From assembly GCA_030549335.1 (NCBI GenBank), contig CM060188.1, positions 5,456,001 to 5,520,000 on the forward strand: 64,000 nt of DNA. Direction: 5' to 3'. The notes under the pieces are model-generated. The model was given only the letters and a program-made list of their open reading frames with translations, ran no database searches and had not been told where the DNA came from. Below are positions 1-11,954 of this stretch, one piece after another; the first letter of the stretch is position 1, and each line of letters opens with the position of its first letter. The stretch is from Pontederia crassipes (taxonomy: Eukaryota; Streptophyta; Magnoliopsida; Commelinales; Pontederiaceae). A program made the position numbers and the translations under genes.

Positions 1-938
1 TGGGAGCAGTGTCAGTATGATGGATATAAAAAAAAAACTCTTAGCACATGAACAAAACAAATTTCTACTCATCATATCAATCATGAGCCACCATGCAAGT
101 TGTCCGTTGGAACTAAGAAAATCTTGCACCGTGTTTATCTAGTGATACATCATCTTGTTATTTCTGTAATCTTTTGGAGCAGAAATTGCACAAAACTAGC
201 CTTCAAGATATGAGCGAGCACAGCCTTTTTTTCTGTTTTTTTTTTTCCTGAGGACAGAACCCAAATGATTAAATTTTAACTCTCCACAGAAGTCAGTCTT
301 ATCTTTGGGTAAATGAAGTAGTAAACTCGCAGACTTTTATTTACAATTCAACATACTACAGTTGTATCCCTTCTCAAAAAAAAAAAAAACTACAGTTGTA
401 TCATTATGCGCAATTTCTTTTTCGAGAATCATTGTGTGCAAAGTTGCAACGTAGTCCTAGGCCAAAATATGAGCTAAGAATCAGAATACTTGACCGTAGG
501 CATTCCATGTCATAAAACAAAAGAATCATTCTGTGCAGAAAAAATGGTGATTAATGTTAACTATTCAGACCAAGTTTTGGCATCAATCTGGATTCTCCCT
601 TTTCTTTCTTCTTCGTTTTTGAGGAAAAGTGTCTGGTTTCAAGTTTACTGACCATCTGTCCAACACATAAAGCATGCAAATTGAAGGACAAGGGCATTTG
701 TTTTGGCAGGAAATATGGAGAGGAGAACGAAAGGTGACCAGGGACAAACACCACATTTGAATGGGTGAGTGAACCCACCTCAGCCGTTTCAAACTAATCC
801 ATGTTATCTTGCTAATTGGCATATATCAAATCATGGCTTAGCTATTTCAACTAATTGTTCAGCTGTTTTGATTTGAAATAGACACGTCTTCCAAACTAAT
901 CGATGTTATCTTACTCGAGTAGAAACGGAAGATTACAG
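1..938. other. non-coding; probably intron of the MYB-CC gene
   Basis: AT-rich sequence with short A and T runs. I looked on the plus strand for the Myb repeat exons that should precede the coiled-coil exons at 939 and found none, so they probably lie left of the window and most of this stretch is intron. ORFs on the minus strand at 557-822 have no recognisable content and I treat them as chance. Confidence 0.5.
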
Positions 939-1321
939 ATTTCTGAAACACTGCACTTACAAATGCAACTACAGAAGAGCTTGTATGAGCATCTGGAGGT
1001 AATGTGAGCTCAGTACTGCCACTCTGCTATGAACGCAGCCATTTCAAATTTCAGAAAATAATCTATTGAGCACAGCTCTCTTTCGGATAAAATAAATTTT
1101 GTCCATCTAATCTACAGGGCCTTTTTTTTTAATTTTATTTCTCGTAGGTTCAAAGGAAACTACAGACGAGGATTGAAGCTCATGCAAATTACCTTGACAG
1201 CATGTTCGAAAAGCAAAATAGGCGAGAGAACTTCGAAGCAGTTGCACCTCTAGCATCTAATGGAAACTTTGGAGTACACGAGAACCATGATGACAACATT
1301 CTCACTAGACCAGGACGCTAA
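939..1321 (+). CDS. MYB-CC (PHR1-like/PHL) transcription factor, 3' part
   Basis: Two exons, 939-998 and 1148-1321, encode the end of a MYB-CC protein. The first follows an acceptor (gattacag) and gives ISETLHLQMQLQKSLYEHLE; it ends at a gtaatg donor. The second follows ctcgtag and opens VQRKLQTRIEAHANYLDSMF, with 37 further residues to a TAA at 1319-1321. Joined in phase 0 they make the amphipathic coiled coil typical of the family (the LHEQLE-VQRxLQxRIEAxxxYL pattern), used for dimerisation next to a single Myb repeat. The Myb exons are missing from the window, so the gene is partial at its 5' end. Family members include phosphate-starvation regulators, but other roles occur and the exact member cannot be told. 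The gene converges on the TOM2A-like gene. A degenerate pseudogene is possible, although both exons are open and correctly spliced. Confidence 0.75.
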
Positions 1322-2101
1322 ATAGGCGTTTATACTTAGTATATAGAATGAAACAAAATCATAGGTCGGGTTAATCAAATTACTTGTCACATGTTTAATA
1401 CATACAAGGAAATCAAAATATTTCCATAAATTCATATGTAATTTGCTAAACCATCGGAGATTCTGAATAGTTATGGAATCTTGTATGTTAGATACCTAGG
1501 GGTTGTTGTAGGGTCATTTACGATCCGTATAAAGAATTCAACTCATATGATCCATCCACAACAGCCCAAAAGTTTGTCCATGTGAAGAATTCAAGGCACG
1601 TCCATAGAACGAACACTAATTGGATATCTCGTTAAGTTCATCAAACCCTGGATCAACTTGACATACCAAGAACTAATCGAAGCAGATTGCCACCTTGAAA
1701 GCATCACCTTTTATTCATTTAACATTTTCAAATCATCACGCACGTATGAACGATGAAACAGTCACATCGGTCGGATGTTGCAAAAGGCAGGCGACGAGAT
1801 GTAACCATGAACACTCGACAACCGAAAGAATTTTGACATTAAAGATATATGGCTTCACTTCGTCTTACAGAAATACATATTCATTGTCCCACAAGAAAAC
1901 TATTACATTATTCAGTAATTTGTTGGAAGATAGCGTTGCATCATTTTGTGCAAGGTCAATAGCAAGAAGCTTTGCAGCAAAACATGTCAAAAAGGATCAA
2001 CAAACATTTGTCCTAGAAGACCACTGAAGATGATATGGCACACAAGGAATCCAAAACTTGCACACTTTCTTCTTGTTGAACACCAAAGAACTGAATAGTT
2101 C
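1322..2101. other. convergent 3' regions of two genes
   Basis: This 0.8-kb interval lies between the stop codons of the MYB-CC gene (+) and the TOM2A-like gene (-). It should hold both 3' UTRs and polyadenylation signals. ORFs here (1695-2027 plus, 1987-2259 minus) overlap the last TOM2A exon in wrong frames and are not genes. Confidence 0.5.
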
Positions 2102-5100
2102 TCATAATATGGTGCACCGGCTATTTTCTTCTGCAGGAGTTGGTGTTTGCTGGTGTCTGCCTTGTTCTGCTGGGTTGTATGTGAACTCCGAGGTGTCCAG
2201 ACCATACTACCCAGATGGAAGAAACATAAGAAAATTAGCAAAATGGAACATGGAGTCAAAATCTGTAAGGTGCATTAACTGTTTACACATCACCTTTTCC
2301 CTCATTCGTTGACTCCAGGCGTCCGTTCTGCTTGGACGCTGATCAAGAGCGCCAGGAGCCCCAGTTGCTGGAGCTCCCTGCCTGTTGATCAATGGCTGTC
2401 TGACAATAGATCTTGGTGCAATGTATTCATCATCACTATCATAGTCAGCGGGTCGGTTTGCTGCTCGAACTATCAGAGCTAAAAAGAAGACCAGAGCCTA
2501 CAGGTGATATTTGCATCATGAGAATACAGCAACTAATCGAATGTCACAATTGAATCAGACCAAGATCAGAACGCATATCAAGAGTTTGGAACAAGGAAAT
2601 GGATGCGACACATGAAAAACTATAAAGCAAGAAAATCCATCCTCACACGCAAGTCATACCATTTAATTTGTTGAATCACAACCTTAGAACCCAAGTATAA
2701 TTGGTTGCATAGGAAATTTCAAAGTACAATTGACACATGAATCTCCAGTTTATTTCAAGGGGACACTGAATATATGAACTCTAATAGGTTGATCGACCTA
2801 CTGTTTATATTACTGTTCATAAAAATGCATTTATATGATAGATTGATCGACCTACTATTCTATGCAGTATATTGCAGCATCTAAGCATGCATTATACCCA
2901 ATTTTCTCTTATTTCAATTATGAATTTGTCTCATTTGGTTTTAAACAATCTTGTGAATTCAGTTTATTTAAATGTTTTGGAAGGGAGATTATTTAAGTGT
3001 CACTAGTCATCTGCATGACTACACAGGCAAATGACTCCATAAAATTGAAGTACAACTTGACACTGTTATTTTCTGATCGATTTGGCTTACCAGGCTAGAC
3101 CCGGTTACCAGGCTAACTAACATGCAAAAAAATAAATAAACTATTAATTGGTTGAAGAAATTGGTAACAGTCAATTATGATTTTCAGGAAATAAGGATGG
3201 CTAGAAATAAGGCTAGTCATATGATCTGTGTATGTATTGAATTGCCATCAAATGTACAAGTATGGACCCCAAAAACAAGGAAGAATTGTGCACCACAGGA
3301 CAATTACAAAACTAAAGCCATTAGAAGAACGATAAATGTCCGATAATCCAATATGCTAATATTTAACTTTTTTATGCACATATTCAAAGTTGGAACATAA
3401 AACAAGCTATACAAGAAAGGAAACATTCGCACAAACCTCTAAAATGACAGCTCCCATTGCCACCCATTTTGCAATCTTCCAATTATGCTCCAAAAAGTCA
3501 TATATCATGTCAAAATTTCCAGTTTTATCGGCAGGAATAAGCTGCAAGGTGGCGCTTATCAAAATCAAGGAAAAAGAAACACCTAAGGTAACAAGTAAAC
3601 TGACAATTGAAACTCACATCCTTCCAGCTATGGTCAAAAAATATGAAACCTGCAGCTGCTAGCTCGGCTACAATCAACAATATCACCAAGAAAGAATACT
3701 GTGCTTGTCAAGGAAAGAACATAAAAGCGCCGAGAGTGAAAAAAGCAACACAACTCAGAACAAGTGACAGGTATTACATCAATTCTCAGGATTCATGCTA
3801 TTTTGCATCCTTAAGGAAGATTTTAAGTCTTCCCATTATTACCAATTTTTATAAAAAGGGCATTCCCTGGTGTGAACAATTTTTCAGCAATTGAATATAA
3901 ATTAACACTAAACTAAACAAAAACAACAGATGCAAGCTTTGCAAGAGACTGAAATGCTCTTCCCTTCTTAGATTTAACCATAGAATCACATAGGCACACA
4001 AATTTACTGGCAATGAAACAAATGATTCTAGTTTATGGACAATCTACTAAGATCTTTGTCTAAGAACAGGCCAGTAAGCAACATCATTTAATAACACTGC
4101 CTTGCCTTAGTCCATCACTGTATCTTGTAGTAGCCTGCAGCACCTTGGTGAAGAAATAAAAAGTACAAAAAAAATTCATTTCTGGGTTCTGGCAAATCAA
4201 TTTTGGTGCAAAAGTCAACCTCGTCAATGAATTAATGAGAAATCTGAGCATCTAGATACATCTCTTTTTCTACTTCAGAACAGTTTTTGATCGAAAGATC
4301 AAGTGGTGGCAGTTAAAGGAGGAGAAGCGAGAGACTTTTAGAAGTAAGTTATTAGAGGAAAGTGTGTGGGAGTTAGAAGGAGATGCTAGTATCATGTGGG
4401 AGAATATGGCAAAAAAAGTTGAAATGGTTGCTAAAGCCATTTTATCAAAAGGTTTTGGACCACGAGATAAGGAGACTTGGTGGTGGAATGAAGAGGTCCA
4501 AGAAAAGGTGCGTAATAAAAAGAATTGTTTCAAGGTGATACACTTGGACAATAGTTCTGACAATTGGGAAAAATATCATTTGACGAAAAGGGAGGCTAAG
4601 AAGGAAGTTAGTGATGCTCGTGCTAAAGCATATGAGGGGTTTTATAAGGAGTTAGGGACAAAGGCCGGTGAACAAAGGATTTACAAGATTGCAAGGAATA
4701 AAGAGGAGTCAAGAGATTTGGATCAAGTAAGATGCATAAAAAATGAAGTTGGCAAGGTTTTAGTTACTGAAGAAAATATTAAGAACAGATGGGAAGAGTA
4801 TTTCTATAAGCTATTTAATGATGGATGTAAAAGTTCCCGTTGTGATTTGGAGGACTTGACAGTTAGCGAATGTGAGCTTAATAGGTCATTTTATCATCGA
4901 GTTAGGGTCTCGGAGGTTAGCGAAGCTCTTAAGAAAATGGAGAATGGTAAAACCGTTGGACCGGATGGTATACCGATTGAAGTTTGGAAATGTTTAGGAG
5001 AAAAAGGTGTGTTGTGGTTATGTAAACTATTTAATGAGGTTTTACGGTCGAAAAAGATGCCTGATGATTGGAGATTAAGTACATTAATTCCTATTTACAA

Positions 5101-6535
5101 AAATAAAGGGGATATTCAGAATTGTGCAAATTATAGAGGGATTAAACTTATGAGTCACACAATGAAATTATGAGAAAAAGTGATTGAGCATAGATTGAGA
5201 ATGGAGACTAGTATTTCTGAAAGACAATTTGGGTTCATGCCAGGAAGATCCACTACAGAGGCGATTTATTTACTAAGGGGGATGATGGAGAAGTATCGAA
5301 GTAGGAAAAGAGACTTACCTATGGCTTCCATTGACTTAGAAAAGGCGTATGATCGGGTACCAAGGGATGTACTTTGAAAAGTCTTGCAAAAGAAGAGGGT
5401 GAGTGTTGCCTACATTAAGGTAATACAAGATATGTACGATGGGGCATTGACTAGGGTTAGGACACCCGGAGGTGAGACAAATGAATTTCCTATAGGAATT
5501 GGCCTACATCAAGGATCAGCTTTAAGCCCATATCTATTTAACTTAGTTATCGATGTTATAATCGAGAGTATCACAGAGGAGGTACCTAAGTGCATGCTAT
5601 TTGCGGATGATATAGTACTTTTAGCGGATTCAAGAGAAAAGATTAATACAAAATTGGAAATATGGAGAAATACGTTGGAGTCAAAGGGTTTTCGTTTAAG
5701 TAGGAATAAAACATAATATATGCATAGCAATTTCACAAATAAACAACTTAGAGACGATTTGAAAGTTAGGCTAGGGGAGGATATAATTCCTCAAGTGACA
5801 AAGTTTAAATATTTAGGATCAATTGTAAGACAAGATGGTGTGATTGATGACGATGTTAATCATAGAATTCAAGCTGGTTGGTGTAAGTGGAGGAAAGCCA
5901 CTGAAGTTCTTTGTGATAGAAAAGTACCCAATAAAGTTAAAGGAAAATTCTATCGTACTTCTATAAGACCGGCAGTGTTATATGGTAGTGAATGTTGGAC
6001 TATGAAGGGACAACATGAACGTAAAGTGGGGGTAGCTGAAATGAGGATGTTGAGATGGATGTATGGTCATACAAGATTAGATAAGATTAGGAATGACCAT
6101 ACGTGAACGAGTCGGAGTGGCTCCTATTAGTGAGAAAACGGTAAAGAATCGTTTGAGATGGTTTGGTCATGTTCAGAGAAGACCATTAGATGCGCTAGTA
6201 AGAAGAGTAGATCAAATAATCTGGAGTCCGATTAAAAGAGGGAGAGGGAGGCCAAGGCGGACACTTGGCGAACTAATAGAGCAAGATCTATTGGTGAATA
6301 ATATACCGAAAGGTTTGATTACTAATAGAGCGGAATGGCGTCGTATGATCCATGTAGCCGACCCCACCTAGTGGGATAAGGCTTTATTGTTATTGTTGTT
6401 GTAAACATAAATTATAAGTATACTTGTCATCTGTCTCATTGGCGGGATGGACTGAAACCACAGGGAAGTTATATGACCATGTTGATGACATACACAGGTG
6501 GCTACAAGGGATGAGCAAATGAATTATTCATTTAC

Positions 6536-6589
<54 letters not shown>

Positions 6590-7955
6590 CCCATGACAAG
6601 TTAGTAGTATGTTGACAAAAGAAATTATACAGGCCAACAATCTTTTTTTTTTTTTTTGTTGAGGGACAAACAAACATTACATAACACAAAGTGTTATAGA
6701 AGTTCATGAAGAAGAATTAACTCAGCGGTTTACCACAAGTAATTAGATATAAGCATATCAATAAGAACAAATACCTAAAAGTAAAAATTTATTATAATTT
6801 CACAGAATCAGGATACAGAAGATAGGCAGCACCCATTCCTTGTCACTGCTCCAACACAGCCAAAACATGATATGACAAAAAGAATAACCCCGATGCCAAT
6901 GAACAAGTAAATAAACCTGATATAAGAATGTATCACTTGCCGAAAGTTCGTAAAGCATTTGCATAATAGTAAAAGACTAATGATTAACATATGCTTCAAA
7001 ATAAATCAATGTAAATCAAATAAACTCTAATATCATACTGCAGCCTAACAGCTGCTTGTATTCCACTGTGTCAAAACATTTTTGCATTTTTGAGCTAAAG
7101 TCACATTTCCAGAAGATCAAAGATGCTAGATAAATATATTTTTTAGTATTATGATACAGCATATGTGCTAGATTAGAATGAAACGGAAGTCCCCAAGAAA
7201 GAGAAGTACAAGGTCACATTTCAATATCAAACACAACTCCCCACTAACCTCCACAAAAATAACATGTTTACTACAGGCCAACGTTTGGGTTATCAATATT
7301 TTCTCCATCAATCAAATCTCGTATAAAATTAACTTTAAAATATCAACACTCACGTATAACTGAATTATGTATACATAAATATCATAGAGAAAAATAATTG
7401 TTTCTTGGAAATTACAATATATACTGGAGAAAAAAAAATATGCAAAAAGTAGACGTATATGCAACATACAAATCTATCAAATAAAACATACAAACTTATA
7501 AAGTAGGAACATTGCCTTAATTCAGTTAGTATTGGCAACAAGTGCATTTTTGTATGGTTCTATTTGCTTTTCTCTACGAGGATAAAAGCTAAACTTGTGT
7601 TTAGCAATACATAAGGAAGAGATGCATACTCAAAAGTTGTAGTCTTTTTTAGCATACACAATCATATTAATACCAAATGACAAGAAATCACAACATTGTA
7701 CCAAGCTTTTGGAAGTTTATCGATAAAACTTGACGACATTGAAATTACGACAAGCATTGGCCGGCCAAGTTTCAGGAATTCGTGATCCATGCTCGCGGTG
7801 GGCGGTGAAACCGTGTCGTCACTGTCATCGCCACCGGAGATCTTATTCCACTCGACCAGCAAGTAAACCCCGTAAACAACCATCGCCAATCCCGTGACGG
7901 TCAGCAGAAAGTTGAAGAGCTTGAGCAAGCACTCCCAGAATCCCCTGCACCCCAT
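2102..7955 (-). CDS. TOM2A: TOM2A-like tetraspanin, six exons
   Basis: Exons (right to left) 7955-7702, 6916-6817, 3698-3618, 3541-3437, 2497-2294 and 2206-2102 join in phase to 282 aa, close to the ~280 aa I recall for Arabidopsis TOM2A. The start [16 protein letters not shown] matches the family N-terminus; the upstream in-frame extension was rejected. Four membrane spans are visible at about 11-35, 86-108, 119-139 and 171-191, with an NGCC motif at 112-115. The cytosolic tail has the conserved [20 protein letters not shown] segment and ends in CTIL, a CaaX-type prenylation box. TOM2A proteins sit in the tonoplast/endomembrane, bind TOM1 and support tobamovirus RNA replication complexes; their normal job is less clear. 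All splice sites are GT-AG. The intron between exons 2 and 3 contains an antisense RTE retrotransposon. I see no break in the coding sequence. Confidence 0.92.
4281..6371 (+). pseudogene. RTE reverse transcriptase, broken
   Basis: One reading frame carries a non-LTR reverse transcriptase: [18 protein letters not shown] near 4937, [19 protein letters not shown] near 5091, the FGFMPGRST motif near 5228, [15 protein letters not shown] near 5327, [17 protein letters not shown] near 5504 and the catalytic FADD near 5600. A C-terminal ILLGSECW-like/RMLRWM and RWFGHVQRR segment follows. The frame has stops at 5171-5173 (TGA), 5375-5377 (TGA) and 5714-5716 (TAA), and a 2-nt deletion near 6105, seen by comparison with the copy at 52.1-53.2 kb, which is open at the last two stop sites and at the deletion. 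The copy is dead. Confidence 0.88.
4281..6401 (+). mobile_element. RTE-clade non-LTR retrotransposon, 5'-truncated (copy 1)
   Basis: Plus-strand insertion in the TOM2A-like intron, antisense to the gene. It starts near the end of the endonuclease region, so it is 5'-truncated, and it runs to the shared 3' end (the same 'cacctagtgggataaggct' terminus as the copies at 53.1 and 29.3 kb). The tail is made of TTG/TTA triplets rather than poly(A), as is usual for RTE elements. I could not identify a target-site duplication, so the left edge is approximate. Confidence 0.82.
6540..6585. repeat. (TC)n microsatellite, about 22 units
   Basis: An uninterrupted run of TC dinucleotides just downstream of the RTE copy, within the TOM2A-like intron. 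Confidence 0.98.
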
Positions 7956-9086
7956 GATCGCTCCGAATCCTCCCCCAGCGCCTAACCGAAGCCCTATCTC
8001 ATCCACCACCGGCCAAATCCCGATTAGAACCAAACACCAAAAGAAACTAATCAAATTTAGATCGCACAAGAACCAAAAAACGTCTTTTTTTACATCATTT
8101 TGGACGAGATAAAAATCAGGAAAACAAGGAGAAAACAAAAAAAAACACATCAAAATGTAAAAAAGACGACGAACCAAAAGAAAAATCTCAACTTGAAACG
8201 AATAAAATCTTCCAACGAAGATTGGATGAGGCGTCGAACAGGATCTCCTCTCTCTCGTTCGAGGTTGCCTTTTTTTTTCCTCCTATTTTTTCCTCCCTTT
8301 TTACGAATACCTTTTTCCCGGCATTCGCCGCGGAGAGGGACAAGTAGAAACCACCTTCCACGTGGCGGATGCAGGAGAGCCCCAACGGCGTGATGGACGG
8401 TGTACAGAGTGGGAGACACGACAACGAACGGTGGGGGCCAACTCATGAGCGGGACCCGCTCTGATCCGAGCGATTAGATTGTACCAGGACCCGCCCTGTG
8501 GCTCCGCTGTTGGTCACAAAACAGCACACATCGACCAATTCCAACCTCTTTATATATTTGCAAAAAAAAAGTATTTTCTTACAAAAGAATAATATTCTCC
8601 ACAAAACTAAATGTGATCAAATTATTTCAATATAATTAATGCAAAGCTAAAATTAGAAATAAATTAAATTTCAACAGAATTCATTTCTCTCACAAACTTT
8701 TTTTTCTTTGTAATTCGATAAAATTTAAATCGAACATTTTTTTAGATTTGTTTCTTCAAACGAATGCAGCAAATGTTATAATCCATCCTTTATGAATTTT
8801 TTAATTATTTCGATGACGTAATATCGAGCTGCACTAACCCACATATATGCATACATATCTAATAAGAACGTAAAACAGCAAATATCGCCAACTTTTTTTT
8901 TAAATAAAAGAAAAGGGGAAACTTTGTGAATAAAAAAGAGAGGCGGGAGCCACACGCTCTTTTGGCTGCCTCCGGCGGGGGCTGCGAGCGAGCGAGCGAG
9001 TTGCTGTCATCGTATAAGGCGGAGCCAACGGTCGAGGGGAGTTGAGTTGAGTTGAAAAAAGAGAAGAAAAAAAAAAATCGCTTGGA
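7956..9086. promoter_or_regulatory. TOM2A-like leader and upstream region
   Basis: Immediately upstream of the TOM2A-like start. The first 500 bp are moderately GC-rich and likely hold the 5' UTR and promoter; 8540-8900 is AT-rich; 8940-9050 turns GC-rich again with a (gagc)n run. In-frame ORFs here (for example minus 8150-8446) have low-complexity Arg/Lys content and are not believed. If the doubtful transcript at 9087 is real, this would be a shared divergent promoter. Confidence 0.35.
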
Positions 9087-9450
9087 TTGGGCGATGGATC
9101 GACGGCGACATGGTTTTTGGAAGATTTCTCTCGCTCCATCTCCTTATCCGAATCTTTCGTTTCGACAGATCGAAACCCGCCAAGGACGACGCTGATCGAT
9201 GAGTATAAACAAGGCTGCTACTGCTGCTTCTTCTGGTACATTCTTCACTACTTTACTCTCTGTCAGCATGCATGCGTTGGATGTGTTTGTCGTAATGCCC
9301 CATCTTTGCATGCCCATAGATCACCTTTCCCCTGCGTTTTCCGACGATTTTTTAATCAGGTGACAAATTCAATACTGAGTTCGATAATCTTTAACAGTGT
9401 TGTAGGGGCAATGCTCGTTGATTGGAACCACCAGTTGATGGGAAACAGGT
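9087..9450 (+). other. possible 5' exons of an unidentified transcript
   Basis: A GC-richer island holds an ORF starting MGDGSTATWFLEDFSRSISL. A potential donor (tctg/gtacat) lies near 9234, and an acceptor-flanked open stretch at 9360-9448 ends at a good donor (acag/gtgagc). I recognise no family in either part, and nothing downstream to 18 kb looks like continuing exons. It may be a non-coding transcript or the relic of a gene lost from its 3' side. Confidence 0.2.
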
Positions 9451-11954
9451 GAGCTTTTGCCCTCATATGTGTTTGTCACTTCGTCCTCCAAAATCATAAA
9501 TAGACGTTGCGACTTGCGACTCTATTCAATTAATAAATTTTAATATTTATGCCAATCGACTATTTATTTACCTTACGTAAAGTCTAGTCTTAAATTTATG
9601 ATATTGATTTATTATTTGAATTATCTGTATATAAAAAACTTTATATACAGATGATGTGTAAGTGTGTATATATATATATATATATATTAAAAAGTTTATA
9701 TATATATATATTAATTTAATAATTGTGTCTACTTTACACACAATATCTTTTTTGATATTTTCATTTACTAAGGGATGTTTATTTCAATGATAAACCCATG
9801 GATAAAATATTATTCACCCCTAAGATAACCAAACACTAAAAATAAATAACCTGAAATAATAAATCTGGTCAATGTCTAAAAAAAGTGCGTTAATCCAGAT
9901 TTGTTACTACTCTTTATAGCAAGATTTATTAATTTACATCTCTTAGCTACAGACTATTTACCCTTTAAACAAACAGATATAGAAAAAAAATTATGAATAA
10001 CAAATCTCACTTATTCATGTTTATCGTTATAATAATCCATGAAAGAAACAATTCCTAATAGTTTAGAGAAGTCATTAATAATACTAAAATTATACAGATT
10101 AATAAATTATAGAAAATGATTATATCAATTATAAATCTTAATAATGCTTAGAAATTCATAAAATTTTAGAATTGATATATATAATTATTATTGATGATTT
10201 AAATTATTCTTTTATCAGTATATTCCTTAAATTATAACTAAAGAAAGATATTGAAAAAAATATGCATAAGATTGTTCGACAAGCAAGTGATACAAAAGGT
10301 GCGTGGCACATTAATTAATTATATATATATGGATAACAATTATAAATTTAAGGTTTAATGGTTAAATACTCTTCTGGCAATAAAAATTCAAGCATCTTTT
10401 CTAGGAGTTGGCTCAGTTATTTAATCTTTAATTAATTTGGAACTCTCGCAACTATAAATTTGTTTACTTGAGAACATGGTATGTAACAATTTATATAACT
10501 TATAAAATAAAAAAAATCGAACTTTTAGATACCATGTCATCAAAATATCTGGGCATAAATGTGTTCATCAAATCAAATTTCTATCCGTTAATTCCAACCG
10601 CCTAAGTTTGTTTACAGGTATGCGAGGGCTTTAAACCAAGCCGGGCGATGTCAAAGTTTTAAATGAATTAGTAGGCCTGACCGTGTCGTTGATACTTTTA
10701 GCACCCTTGTTTTTATTTATAATATAGTTTCACTTTTCTTTGCCTTTGTTTGAATATGCTAAGATTTCTGCACGAGAAAAATTTTGTACCGCAAGAAAAT
10801 TCAACAAATTTAAGGCAACGCAAAAGAGGATTACAAAATCATATTACTTTCTATTTGGATATAGACGATAGAAATTATAGACTGATTGAGATTTTTAAAT
10901 TATTTTTCTCAAAATAGGACACATATCTCGTTACGAGAAAATAAATCAATTCCAAATTACATACAAAATACTCTTAAAAAAATTTTGCACATAGGTGAAA
11001 TCTGTTGAAACGCTTGATTAAGAAAGGATCGATTATAATTGGGTTCATTTTCAATGCATTATCAACAGAATACATATCAAATATGCCTTTGAAAATGGTT
11101 AGCTAATTAATTGAGGAGCAAAATAATCATTTGATCCCGTCTAAATTTAGCTCCCTTGCATTTGAAATCTTTTCTCAAATGTTTGGAGATAAATTTTCTA
11201 TTTTTCAATCATGAAAAATCCTGACTGAAAATGTTTTTTTTCTGTTGATAGAAAATTTATATTCAACAAGAAAATTTTTCTCACCCCTTACATCAGTTCG
11301 ATCCACTGGTACATAAAATAAAGTAATTTACTTCTTTTGGTTATTGTGATTACGCGAACAAACACAAAAAAAAAATCAATATTTCTCAACTTTCTTTGCC
11401 ATATGGATAGTCAAGGCCTAACAAAACAATAAACAAGAAAGTTAAAGGTAAACAAAACAAAAAAAAAGGAAAGAAAGGAGAAAGGAGTAAATTATTGAGC
11501 CCAACACAATTGGAGACAACTTTTTGGGGCTCGATTAAGTGAATTAGGTCAAGCCCCCAAATTCAACATCTTCAACTAGATCCAAAAGGCCCCAAACAAT
11601 TTTATACTCCCTATTTGGATCGAAACGCAACAGCCCGTATACGTTTAGGTTGGCCTGAGAACACCTCAGCCTCATGTTTCCGATTATGAAAAATGTGCAA
11701 TACATTAAGGGAAAATAAAATAAAATGGCTTCCCAAGTCTCACTTAATTTATTTTATCAATTTTAGTAGAGTCATGAAGGTTAAGATTCAGATAAAATTA
11801 TCTGTTGTTCGTGGATACTGCATATGTTATCAAAATTATTTTGCTCTGCATGATGAAGTTAGATGAAGTTAATTACTCAACGAGTACATTAAATTTACAA
11901 GACAAAGAAAAAGATCTGTGAGATATACTATAAAAATGAAGTTAATTAGATGTA
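9451..11954. other. AT-rich non-coding DNA
   Basis: No ORF or exon-like segment is convincing. A (TA)n run lies at about 9667-9687. I see nothing else definable. Confidence 0.6.

Noticed and set aside
7956..8177. In-frame N-terminal extension of the TOM2A-like protein (start at 8177)
   Set aside because: The extension is not part of the family; [12 protein letters not shown] is the conserved N-terminus.
8150..8446. Minus-strand ORFs upstream of the TOM2A-like start
   Set aside because: Low-complexity Arg/Lys/Phe content in the presumed leader; no family resemblance.
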